From Desulfobacterium sp. (GTDB lineage: Bacteria > Desulfobacterota > Desulfobacteria > Desulfobacterales > Desulfobacteraceae): a stretch of DNA of 64,000 bases. Below, piece by piece: positions 8,739-17,116 of the stretch. The position numbers were made by a program, and so were the translations under genes. Each line of letters begins with the position of its first letter. Position 1 is the first letter of the stretch. The stretch spans positions 1-64,000 of the forward strand of contig JAQYWC010000046.1 in assembly GCA_030145245.1 (NCBI GenBank), written 5' to 3'. The notes beneath the pieces are model-generated. The model was given only the letters and a program-made list of their open reading frames with translations. It searched no databases and had not been told where the DNA came from.

Positions 8739-9989
8739 ATGACAATAATACCTGAAATAATATTCCAGCATGCCGAGGAAGCAGCCTTTCTCTGGCTCCT
8801 GCGGAACCATGGGGTGCACGAACCGCACTATTCACTGTCCGATCTGGCCCACCTTGACAGCCGCGTTGAGTCACATATCGACGGATTGCGCATTGCTGGA
8901 GACGAAGGCTGGGAGATCGTAAAGAATGAGCTTGCATGGGAAGAGGCAGGTGAACTGTTTACGGCATCCCTGCTTGCGTTTGGAGGAGATAATGAACAAC
9001 GGATTCACACGGTTATTGAAGCAGCAATCAGTGAATATGAACTCTCCCTTGGTTTAATTTCAGCCCTTGGATGGCTCCCTTTTGATCAGGTAAACAGGCA
9101 GGTTCAACATTTACTGTCTGCTAACGCCCCGGCTCTTCGACGCATGGGTCTTGCGGCATCAGCTGTACATGGGCGTAATCCGGGGCAGCCATTGATAAAT
9201 GCTTTACCGGATGAGGATATTCTGCTGAGATCCCGTGCCCTCAAGGCTGTGGGAGAACTTGGCCTGAACCAGCTCCTGCCAGCACTTCTTGAGCACCTGA
9301 ACGACCGGAGCAAAAAATGTCGTTTTTTTGCCGCCTGGTCTGCGGCACTGTTTAAAGCTCCCGCTTCCGTTCCGGTGTTACGCAGTATTGCCGGGCAAGG
9401 AGACGTATATTCGGAAAAGTCCTGCAAAATGGCCCTTCGCAACATGGCGTTCCATGATGCCTGTTCCTGGTTAGAGGATCTCTCCAGGCATAAAGAGCTG
9501 CAACGGCTTGCATTGAAAGGTTACGGAGTCCTGGGTGATCCCATGGCAGTTCCCCTGCTTATCCAGGCAATGGAAAATCCGGAACTTGCCAGGGTTGCCG
9601 GGGAATCCCTATCAATGATAACCGGAGTGGATATCGCGGATGAAGATCTTGAGGGTGAATGGCCCCAGGGATTTGAGGCAGGTCCCACGGAAACTGCCAA
9701 GGATGAGAATGTGGAGATGGATCCGGATGAAGATCTTCCATGGCCTGAAGCTGAATTGATTGAACAGTGGTGGAGCCAAAACAAAAAATCCTTTCAAAGC
9801 GGCAAACGGTATCTACTGGGAAAACCGATATCCATTGAACAGCTTCACCACGTACTTGGAAGCGGATTCCAGATACAGCGGGCTGAAGCCGCAATAGAGC
9901 TTGCCATGATGAATCCGGGGCACCCGGTTTTTGAAGTGCGCGCGCCGGGGTTCAGGCAGCAGATATTACTTGGTAGTCAAGGGGAATGA
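8739..9989 (+). CDS. TIGR02270-family HEAT-repeat protein (T6SS-associated)
   Basis: A 416-residue soluble protein. The N-terminal motif (FQHAEEAAFLWLLRN, then LDSRVESHIDGLRIAG) is characteristic of the TIGR02270 family. Residues 90-300 contain HEAT-like helical pairs (for example RRMGLAASAVHGRNPG, RALKAVGELGLNQLLPALL). The C-terminal 110 residues are acidic, then helical. The family is often encoded in T6SS gene clusters next to VgrG/DUF2169 genes; no activity is known. Its last 13 bases overlap the 3' end of the convergent diguanylate cyclase. About 200 bases of non-coding sequence separate it from the decayed gene upstream. Confidence 0.75.
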   Translation: MTIIPEIIFQHAEEAAFLWLLRNHGVHEPHYSLSDLAHLDSRVESHIDGLRIAGDEGWEIVKNELAWEEAGELFTASLLAFGGDNEQRIHTVIEAAISEYELSLGLISALGWLPFDQVNRQVQHLLSANAPALRRMGLAASAVHGRNPGQPLINALPDEDILLRSRALKAVGELGLNQLLPALLEHLNDRSKKCRFFAAWSAALFKAPASVPVLRSIAGQGDVYSEKSCKMALRNMAFHDACSWLEDLSRHKELQRLALKGYGVLGDPMAVPLLIQAMENPELARVAGESLSMITGVDIADEDLEGEWPQGFEAGPTETAKDENVEMDPDEDLPWPEAELIEQWWSQNKKSFQSGKRYLLGKPISIEQLHHVLGSGFQIQRAEAAIELAMMNPGHPVFEVRAPGFRQQILLGSQGE

Positions 9990-12472
9990 GGCGATTTCAC
10001 GTAATCACCCCCCATCTCTGTTCGGTTGCGACCGGCTCGTTTGGCCCGGTACAAGGCCTGATCCCCGGCCTTGTACATGGACGCCATGTCAGAAGGATTG
10101 TTTGAAACCACAAGACCAAAGGATGCGGTAACCGTATCTGCCACCCGGTTGTTGAGGTGCTCCATGGCCAACCCCTGGATGGCGGCCCGCAATCCGTCGA
10201 CAAAGACCATTGCCTGGTCAGGATCAAGGGTAGAGAACAGGATGCCGAACTCTTCGCCCCCGAGGCGGAAGGAATAATCCGTGGCCCTCCTGCACCGCTC
10301 AAGGAGGAGCTTTCCCACCCGGATAAGGACATCATCCCCCATCTGGTGACCATAGCAATCGTTGTACTGTTTGAAATAATCGATATCCATGACTGCAAAG
10401 GCAAGATATTCTCCAGTGCGACAGACCCTGCGAATTTCAAGGGGAAAAATCTCCTTTAACTTTCGCCGGTTAAAAAGGCCGGTCAGGGGATCCATGGCAG
10501 CAAGCAGTTTAACCTTGTCCTTTTCCTTGCGCAATTCGCCTTCAACCCGGTTTCTCACCTGAATCTCATTTCTGAGTCTCCGGTTCAGGCTGGACAGGCG
10601 CCTGATCCAGTAGAGGGATGCCAACAGGAGAACAACGGCCGCAAGCAGCACCTTCCAGAGCAGGGTATAGTCAAACCCATGCTCATATCGCAGGGTGATC
10701 CACCTCTGGTAGATGGTGTCCCGTTCCTTGTCTGAGATGGAGTCGATGGCCTTTTGAACCACTGAGGCAAAAACCGGCCAGTCATTGCGGACCGCCATGC
10801 TGACCTCAACTCCATGGGGCGTTGTACCGGAGACCTTGAGGGTGGTGATCCCCTCCTTTTTTATGGCATAATTGGCCGTGGCAAGGTTTCCCACATAGGC
10901 GCAGGCCTTTCCTTCAACCACAAGCCCAAGGGCCTTTGCCGTGGTATCTTCAGGATGAATATCAATGGCCGGATAATTCTCCCTGATAATTTCGTGTTCC
11001 GCATAATCCCTGACTACGGCAACCGGCCACCCACCCAACGCCTTCAGATCCTCGATAAAATCCACATTTTCATTGGTTATCACCACCAGGGGAAACGTCA
11101 GGTAAGGCTGGGTAAAGCTCATGCTCTTTTGTCGCTGGGCCGTTGCAGCAATGGCGGCAATCATGTCCAGCCGGCGATTTTCCATGGCGTTCAATGTGTC
11201 TGACCAGGACATCTCCCTTGAGTAGACAAAATTAATTCCAAGCCGGTCTTCAAGGATTCTAACATAGTCGGCCGTAATTCCTTCATACCTGCCTTCCGGA
11301 TCAAGGGATTCAAACGGCAGCCAGTTACGATCTATCCCGAGCCGGATCACGGGATGTCCGGCCACCCACTGCCGCTCCCGGTCGGTAAGCTTTAACATGC
11401 CTGCACTGGGATAAAAGGTGTCGATAAGATGGAGCAGATCAAACCCATAGAGCAGGAAGTCATTTTGATATTTGGATAAACTCCTGAAATCGATGCGCTC
11501 CCAGCTGTCGGCCAGGAAGCCGGCCACCTGATCCACGTTACTGCTGTCTATGGCATGCATCCCGGTGGTAAACACGGTATTTTCCTGTGAGAAATCCATG
11601 TCGTTCAGATAATCGTACATCAGGACCAGAGCCCAGGCACCTTCGAACATATGGCCGCCCACACTCACCCTGTTTTCACCGGATCGAATGCTCCCTACGG
11701 CATCGTCGCTCCAATCGATTCCGCCGGTCACGACCCTGTCCCGGCCAATGCCCATCTCATTTACGGCATCCATCACCCCAAGTGCAATATCATCCCCGGC
11801 CGCCCACACCGTATTGATATCGGGGTAGCGGCGAAAGGTTGACTCAAACACCTCCCTGGCATTTTTCCGGTTCCAGCTTTTTCCGGTTTCCACGATCCCA
11901 TACAGGGTCACATCGTCCCGGTTTGAAACAACCGTCTTCAACCCCTGTACACGGTCAATGGATGATTTTTCCAGCGGATTTCCCTGGATGGCAACCATGC
12001 GGATTTTATCCGCCCCGGTCGCTTTCCCAATATCGATCAACCGCTCGGCAAGCAAGCCCCCTGCCCTGACATCATCCGGCGTAATGCTTCCGATCCAGAA
12101 CGGGAACTGTTTCCGTGGAACCATCATGGGGTCTGCAAACCCTGTGTTATAGAGCAGGGCAGGCACCTTAAACCGGCCCGAGACCCTGAGAATCTCTTTG
12201 CCGAGATTTTCGTAATTCATGAAGATGATGCCGTCCGTGCCCTGGCTGCAGGCTGTTCTCACCTGTTCCAGCATGGTATCTCCCCGGTTGCCGGCATCAT
12301 GGACCGTAAGCTTCACCCCAAGATCACCGGCGGCCGACCGGGTCAGCCGGACAAGGGAAGCCCAGAAAGCAGTGTCATCCCGGGGAACGAACAGGGAAAC
12401 CTGGAAAGCCGAAACAGGAGCTGCCAGCAGCAGGAAAAAAATAAGTATAACAATCAGCCTGTTTTTCAGCAC
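9977..12472 (-). CDS. Membrane diguanylate cyclase with two periplasmic-binding sensor domains
   Basis: An 831-residue sensor-cyclase, starting at GTG behind a GGGGGA site. Residues 1-22 are a signal peptide. Residues 25-340 resemble a sugar/TorT-type type-1 binding protein (NTVWAAGDDIALGVMDA). Residues 360-600 resemble an SBP_bac_3 domain (VIRLGIDRNWLPFESLDPEGRYEG). A membrane helix lies near 615-635, followed by a coiled coil, and the GGDEF domain fills 655-820. The active-site loop reads GGEEF, and RATD lies five residues upstream as an intact inhibitory I-site, so active, product-inhibited c-di-GMP synthesis is expected. Two unlike ligand-binding domains in one receptor suggest integration of two small-molecule signals. 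Confidence 0.9.
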   Translation of the reverse strand: MLKNRLIVILIFFLLLAAPVSAFQVSLFVPRDDTAFWASLVRLTRSAAGDLGVKLTVHDAGNRGDTMLEQVRTACSQGTDGIIFMNYENLGKEILRVSGRFKVPALLYNTGFADPMMVPRKQFPFWIGSITPDDVRAGGLLAERLIDIGKATGADKIRMVAIQGNPLEKSSIDRVQGLKTVVSNRDDVTLYGIVETGKSWNRKNAREVFESTFRRYPDINTVWAAGDDIALGVMDAVNEMGIGRDRVVTGGIDWSDDAVGSIRSGENRVSVGGHMFEGAWALVLMYDYLNDMDFSQENTVFTTGMHAIDSSNVDQVAGFLADSWERIDFRSLSKYQNDFLLYGFDLLHLIDTFYPSAGMLKLTDRERQWVAGHPVIRLGIDRNWLPFESLDPEGRYEGITADYVRILEDRLGINFVYSREMSWSDTLNAMENRRLDMIAAIAATAQRQKSMSFTQPYLTFPLVVITNENVDFIEDLKALGGWPVAVVRDYAEHEIIRENYPAIDIHPEDTTAKALGLVVEGKACAYVGNLATANYAIKKEGITTLKVSGTTPHGVEVSMAVRNDWPVFASVVQKAIDSISDKERDTIYQRWITLRYEHGFDYTLLWKVLLAAVVLLLASLYWIRRLSSLNRRLRNEIQVRNRVEGELRKEKDKVKLLAAMDPLTGLFNRRKLKEIFPLEIRRVCRTGEYLAFAVMDIDYFKQYNDCYGHQMGDDVLIRVGKLLLERCRRATDYSFRLGGEEFGILFSTLDPDQAMVFVDGLRAAIQGLAMEHLNNRVADTVTASFGLVVSNNPSDMASMYKAGDQALYRAKRAGRNRTEMGGDYVKSPHSP

Positions 12473-12566
12473 CCATCCCCCTTTAAAAATGAAAAAGGGG
12501 TATGATACAGCCTTTCAAGCGGATTATTCAAGAAAAAAAGCGGCCCCTGGCCCTTGGGGTCCTCAT

Positions 12567-13469
12567 CTATTTGAAGAGTTTCTTGAACAGGGAGCGGGGT
12601 TTTTCCGGTTGCGGCTCTTTTTCCGGCGTGTCGGGAGGCTCGGGCTCCGCCCTGGGCTCGGCAATTTCGGCAAACCGACCACCGGCAAGGAATCGGAAGG
12701 TCGGCCCCTGGGAAGTCAGGGAAAGCCGGTCTTCCGGATTCAAGGGAGCCTGATTTTCAATGGGCTGGTTGTTGACCCTCACCTGATTTTTACCGGTAAG
12801 GTCCTTGATCCAGTAGCTGTCCCGGCTGAAAAAAAACTGGGCGTGACGGGCAACAACCATGGGATGGTCCAGTACGACATCGCAGTCGGCGCCACTGCCC
12901 ACGATGATGGGAACCTCCTTGAACGACTGGAGCATGGGACCGTACTGGATCACCAGGGGGGCCATGACAACCTCCACGGAAATGCCGTTAACCTGGCTTG
13001 GCGGCGGGACCACCGGGGGAGGAAAAACCGGGGCCGGGGCCGGAGGTGAAGCTTGGGCTGAAGGTGGGACCGGAGCGGGGGCTTGGGCCGGGGCCGGAAC
13101 GGTAGCCGGTTGGGACGGCACACTGACCTCAACCGGTGCGCTCCCCTCTTCCACCCGGGTCAGGAAGCTGACCTTGGGGCCGCCTTCGGTGAACATCAGC
13201 ACATCGCCGTCCTTTAAAAAGCCACGGGAGACCCGCTGCCCGTTCAAAAAGGTTCCGTTGGTGCTGGTATCTATAATTTCAAAACGGTTTCCCTCCCGGT
13301 TGATGCTGGCGTGCCGCCTTGAAATGACGGCAAGCTCCCTTGGAAAGCTGAGCTGGCAGGAGGGGTGCCGCCCGATCTCGATGGCAGTTTCACTGAACTC
13401 CTGGATGGTTCCCATGAGGGGACCGTGGATATGGACAAGCTGAACAATAATCCTGGGTACGGTTTTCAT
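12567..13469 (-). CDS. Tandem FHA-domain protein
   Basis: A 300-residue protein with an FHA domain at about 25-95 (GRHPSCQLSF, ISRRHASI, TSTNGTFLNG: the conserved GR, SxxH and NG phosphothreonine-binding residues). A Pro/Ala-rich linker covers 105-155. A second, more divergent FHA-like domain covers 170-265. The last 30 residues are Pro/Glu/Lys-rich. FHA domains bind phosphothreonine on kinase targets. The ATG overlaps the upstream TGA by one base (TGATG) with no good ribosome site, so it is coupled to the LysM-TPR lipoprotein. The membrane Ser/Thr kinase and PP2C phosphatase transcribed divergently 3 kb away are natural partners. Confidence 0.85.
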   Translation of the reverse strand: MKTVPRIIVQLVHIHGPLMGTIQEFSETAIEIGRHPSCQLSFPRELAVISRRHASINREGNRFEIIDTSTNGTFLNGQRVSRGFLKDGDVLMFTEGGPKVSFLTRVEEGSAPVEVSVPSQPATVPAPAQAPAPVPPSAQASPPAPAPVFPPPVVPPPSQVNGISVEVVMAPLVIQYGPMLQSFKEVPIIVGSGADCDVVLDHPMVVARHAQFFFSRDSYWIKDLTGKNQVRVNNQPIENQAPLNPEDRLSLTSQGPTFRFLAGGRFAEIAEPRAEPEPPDTPEKEPQPEKPRSLFKKLFK

Positions 13470-14926
13470 CAATTGTCACTTTGCTTGATCGTTTCCAGCC
13501 GTTGAAAAAGCATTTCAGCCTTTTTAAGGTTCGGACTCACCTCTTTGTATCCGGGGTCGATATCCTTTACCAGTTGCCACTCGGCAATGGCCTCCTTGAG
13601 CTGCTCCTTGCCAAAGTGGTGAATCCCCATGGTGTAATGCTTCTCTTTATAGGTATCCAGGGATTTTGTCATGTACTCTGAACACTTTTCGCAGTTGGGA
13701 TTGTTTTCCAGGGCCGCCTCGAAACTTTTTGTCGCCTCCAGGAACTCATCCCTGGAATGGTGGATCAGCCCCTGCTGAAAATGGGCCTGATAAAGATAAT
13801 CCAGGACCTTTGGATTGTCGGGATCTGCTTTTTTTGCCAGGTCAAACTCCAGGATGGCATCTTTATACTCCTTTTGCTCAAAGAGCTCTATGCCCTGGGC
13901 AAGGTAGATCCCGGCATCGTCAAACTTCTCCCGGGGAAGCACCGGCGGTTGGATATCTTCCGGGACGACTATGGCCAGGGGCTCCTGGGGGACTTCACCG
14001 GCCACGCCTGCATCTTCCATTGTGCCGGATTCCGGCGTTGGGAGCTCCTGAATGGCTTCGCTTGCCTGCGTCTCGTCCACCAGAACCCCGCCGGCCTGGG
14101 TTTCATCGGCCTGAACCTCGTCGCCCTGGATGTCATCAGACAGGATCTCGTCCCGGACAGTTGCCACCGGTTCAACAGGCTCCTCTTCATCAACAGGTTT
14201 GAGGCTATCCACAGGTTCTGGCGTTCCCCCGGGAGGCTCTGGTTTTTCTTCCTGGGCCAGGGTCCCGCTCTCAGGTATTACTGGTTTGGCTTTTTTAAGG
14301 GAGGCAAGGTAAGCAGCGTGTCGCTTTTCAAGCTCAGCAACCGAAATGCCATCGATCTCGGGAACATTGACCTTCTGTCCCGCACGTACCCGGGTGGCAT
14401 TCTTCATGGCGTTAAATTTGGCGATCAAGGGATATTTCTTAAAATCGCCATAGTAGCGAATGGCAAGTCGGGAGATGCTCTCACCCGGCCTGATGGTGTG
14501 AACGATATATTCCCTCTCCTCTTCCACGATGCCGGCGGTCAGCCGCTTCTTTGCCCCGGCATGACCCGGCCAGTTCTGGAGGGCGGCCAGGTACTCTTTC
14601 CTGGCCATTTCATACCTTCCCCTTTTGTCCAGACCAACGCCTTTTTCGTAATGGATCTGAGCCCGTTTTTGCAACAGCTTTTCCGCAGCTTTGATCTTCC
14701 GGCTTGCGATATCACTTCCCGGATCGATGGCTGAGGCAAGCTTGTACTCTCTAAGGGCGCTGGTAATGTTGTTCTCCTTTTCAAGGCGTTCGCCCGTGGC
14801 CATGTGCTGCTGAAAAAGACTTGCATCATCACCGGTCAGCTTTTTTTGCATTTCGGTGAGGGAGGCGCATCCTGAGAGGATAAAGAGAACGAAAAGCAAG
14901 AAAACAGCACAACGCGATTTTTTCAT
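13469..14926 (-). CDS. LysM and TPR lipoprotein
   Basis: A 485-residue lipoprotein: the signal peptide ends in the lipobox LSGC, giving lipidated Cys19. A TPR-like helical segment covers residues 35-125. A LysM peptidoglycan-binding module covers about 137-190 (YIVHTIRPGESISRLAIRYY). An acidic, Glu/Pro-rich, probably disordered linker covers 205-330. C-terminal TPR repeats cover 335-475 (YKDAILEFDLAKKADPDNP). AAGGTG lies seven bases before the ATG. The layout suggests an envelope scaffold anchored in the outer membrane and touching peptidoglycan. It lies between the deacetylase lipoprotein (six bases) and the FHA protein (one-base overlap). Confidence 0.85.
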   Translation of the reverse strand: MKKSRCAVFLLFVLFILSGCASLTEMQKKLTGDDASLFQQHMATGERLEKENNITSALREYKLASAIDPGSDIASRKIKAAEKLLQKRAQIHYEKGVGLDKRGRYEMARKEYLAALQNWPGHAGAKKRLTAGIVEEEREYIVHTIRPGESISRLAIRYYGDFKKYPLIAKFNAMKNATRVRAGQKVNVPEIDGISVAELEKRHAAYLASLKKAKPVIPESGTLAQEEKPEPPGGTPEPVDSLKPVDEEEPVEPVATVRDEILSDDIQGDEVQADETQAGGVLVDETQASEAIQELPTPESGTMEDAGVAGEVPQEPLAIVVPEDIQPPVLPREKFDDAGIYLAQGIELFEQKEYKDAILEFDLAKKADPDNPKVLDYLYQAHFQQGLIHHSRDEFLEATKSFEAALENNPNCEKCSEYMTKSLDTYKEKHYTMGIHHFGKEQLKEAIAEWQLVKDIDPGYKEVSPNLKKAEMLFQRLETIKQSDN

Positions 14927-14932
14927 AACGTT

Positions 14933-15925
14933 TCACCTTAACGAAACAGAATTAAATGTTATCAACCGGGATACAAAAGATTGCATATCTCTTTTTAATA
15001 TCATATCCCTCCTTAAATCAAGGGGATTTGAAAAAAAGGGGTTGGTTCCCCGCTCAACGGTAACAGCCATCCTGTATCCCGCAGCCTTTGCCATGGCAAT
15101 GGTCCCGGCATTGGAGCGCCCAAAGGGATAGGAGAAAAAAATCGTATCCTGGTCAAGTTCCCTGTCGATGATCTTTTTGGAGGTCGCAAGCTCGTGTTTC
15201 ACCCGGCCAAGGAACTGCTCTCCGGTCTCGTTTATCCCGGGCCGGGTCAGGTCTGAATGGGCGACGGAATGGGAACCTATGGTGAATCCGGCGGCTTTCA
15301 TCTCCCTCAGATCGTCCCAGGACAGCGCCTTTGACGAAATGCCGATGTAATCGGTATATACGAAAAGGGTGGCGACAAAACCATATCGTTTCAAAATGGG
15401 CCAGGCAACATCCCGGACAGACCGGTAGCCGTCGTCAATGGAGATAATCACGGAACGCCTCGGTATCTGCTGCCTGAAATCGAGAAATCCCAGGAGATCG
15501 TCCGGGGAGATCACATGGTAATTGTTGTCCTTGAGGTAACGCATCTGCTCGTCAAAAACATGGGCCGGCATGTTCATGCCGGATGCTTTTCCTTTACCGA
15601 ACTTGTGGTAACAAAGGATGGGCACGCCCTGGAAACCGTCTTCGTACAATCCGCCGGGTCTTGTCTGTTTAAGGGGAACGATCACCAGATTCCCGGGCCT
15701 GAAATCGGTATTGCCGTTGACCTCCCGGATAAGCCAGGCTTTACCGGGTTCCCCCCAGAAGCGCTCTGAAAGGGAGGCAAGGGTATCGTTGTTTCCCATT
15801 CTGTAAAAGAGATACTCATCCGAACGGAACCTGACCCCATCCGGTGGCGAACCTGTTTGGCACCCCGACAGAACAAGACACAGGGCCCCAAAGACCACCA
15901 GGCAGGATCGCCTGAAAGACACCAT
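14933..15925 (-). CDS. LysM-like polysaccharide deacetylase lipoprotein
   Basis: A 330-residue protein with lipobox LSGC near residue 21, a short LysM-like module at about 38-85 (DTLASLSERFWGEPGKAW, then a PGNLVIVP end) and a NodB/CE4 deacetylase domain at 100-310. The catalytic motifs are visible: SIDDGYRS (metal and base aspartates) and the metal-binding SHSVAHSDL (HxxxH). CE4 enzymes remove N-acetyl groups from peptidoglycan or exported polysaccharide. AGGAG lies eight bases before the ATG. It is the first gene of the envelope operon that continues into the LysM-TPR and FHA proteins. Confidence 0.85.
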   Translation of the reverse strand: MVSFRRSCLVVFGALCLVLSGCQTGSPPDGVRFRSDEYLFYRMGNNDTLASLSERFWGEPGKAWLIREVNGNTDFRPGNLVIVPLKQTRPGGLYEDGFQGVPILCYHKFGKGKASGMNMPAHVFDEQMRYLKDNNYHVISPDDLLGFLDFRQQIPRRSVIISIDDGYRSVRDVAWPILKRYGFVATLFVYTDYIGISSKALSWDDLREMKAAGFTIGSHSVAHSDLTRPGINETGEQFLGRVKHELATSKKIIDRELDQDTIFFSYPFGRSNAGTIAMAKAAGYRMAVTVERGTNPFFSNPLDLRRDMILKRDMQSFVSRLITFNSVSLR

Positions 15926-16241
15926 TATATCGCTCCTGGAAAATCGTGATCATCAAACCGAACAGAAACACCGTTAATCACAATAGCCATAGATAAGGTC
16001 CATGTCCAGAAAAAAGAACCCTTCGGCGAAACAACCTCCGGAAGCCATGCTCAACGGTTTTACGGACAATTCGCGCGGCCGGGATACCACAAACAATAAC
16101 AAACTTGACATGAATACGGTTTTACGGGTAGTCTGAACCCAACGTTCACACTGTTTCACCAGGGATATCCATGGAATAACCGACCGGGAAGGAATTTTTC
16201 ACCACGGTCCAGCGCGGCAACCCTCGAAAAGGAACGTTTCA
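15926..16241. other. Divergent intergenic region
   Basis: 316 bases between the deacetylase operon (minus) and the sensor/kinase/phosphatase operon (plus). It must hold both promoters. I see no sigma-54 motif, clear sigma-70 pair, RNA gene or credible small ORF. A 61-codon minus-strand frame here lacks a ribosome site and has atypical composition. Confidence 0.5.
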
Positions 16242-17102
16242 ATGACACTCACAAAGAAAATCGCTCCGGACAAGGACATCACCATCAGGTTACTCTCAGC
16301 CCTGATCATCTGGTTTATCTTTTTCACGCTCTGTTATGTTTTTCTCTTTTTGAAAGACGATCATCGCCGGGAAGAGCTGACCAGGATCGGGGTATTTATT
16401 TCAAAGGACATTGCTAGCCAGGCAGGCCTGCCCCTGCTCGAGAAGAACACAGATCGCCTGGGAGATCTGTTGAAAGAGGTTTCAACGCGTCCCGGTGTCG
16501 TGTACGCCTCGATCATCGACCACAAGAACAAGCTCATCGCCTACACGGATCAGAAGCAGTTTTTAACCCTCAACCAGCTGGGATGGAATGTCCTGGACGA
16601 TGTCCAATACTCCAGAGCGACGGAAACAAACAACCGGACCGTGATCAACTTCTCTTCGGAAGTCACCTTTTCCGGAACCCGTATAGGAGAGATCTTCATC
16701 TCCCTGGCCACCCGGAAGGTCACCTTGAAAAGACAGCTCTTCCTGGGAGCCGCCTTTTTGTCCCTGGTGTTGATACTCGCGATCTTTGTCACCATCCAAA
16801 AGAAGATGGACCTGCCCCTGTGGCTAAAGCTCAAGGCCCTGTTTCTTGAAAAAGGCGCTGCAAAGGAGCCGGATTCAACCCATCTTGCAATCAACTGCCC
16901 CCTGTGCGGACAAAAAAGCAACGTTTCCTCAAAAGAGTTTGCACTGTTCAGCCTGAACCAATTTCCAGTCCTCAGGACAACGGTCGACAGAAAAGCACCC
17001 ATTCTGTTGAACGATCTGAGCAAGGTCGAGGAGATGACCTGGTTAAAGCAAAGAATCGTCATGCAGTGTACTGAAATCATCAACAAACTCATCGCCAACT
17101 AA
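16242..17102 (+). CDS. Two-helix membrane sensor with single CxxC motif
   Basis: A 286-residue inner-membrane protein. Transmembrane helices lie at about 18-38 and 166-186 and enclose a 125-residue periplasmic, Cache/CHASE-like domain (GVVYASIIDHKNKLIAYTD resembles the strand pair of such sensors). The cytoplasmic 95-residue tail carries CPLCG, half of a zinc ribbon, and a distant single Cys. There is no kinase or cyclase domain, so it is probably an input partner. It lies 14 bases before the membrane Ser/Thr kinase, whose own extracytoplasmic region has the same layout, suggesting duplication or heteromer formation. Confidence 0.6.
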   Translation: MTLTKKIAPDKDITIRLLSALIIWFIFFTLCYVFLFLKDDHRREELTRIGVFISKDIASQAGLPLLEKNTDRLGDLLKEVSTRPGVVYASIIDHKNKLIAYTDQKQFLTLNQLGWNVLDDVQYSRATETNNRTVINFSSEVTFSGTRIGEIFISLATRKVTLKRQLFLGAAFLSLVLILAIFVTIQKKMDLPLWLKLKALFLEKGAAKEPDSTHLAINCPLCGQKSNVSSKEFALFSLNQFPVLRTTVDRKAPILLNDLSKVEEMTWLKQRIVMQCTEIINKLIAN

Positions 17103-17116
17103 CCGGGAGAAAGTCA

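Noticed and set aside
12299-13049. Long plus-strand frames opposite the diguanylate cyclase and FHA genes
   Set aside because: Shadow frames of GC-rich minus-strand genes with clear domains; no ribosome sites.
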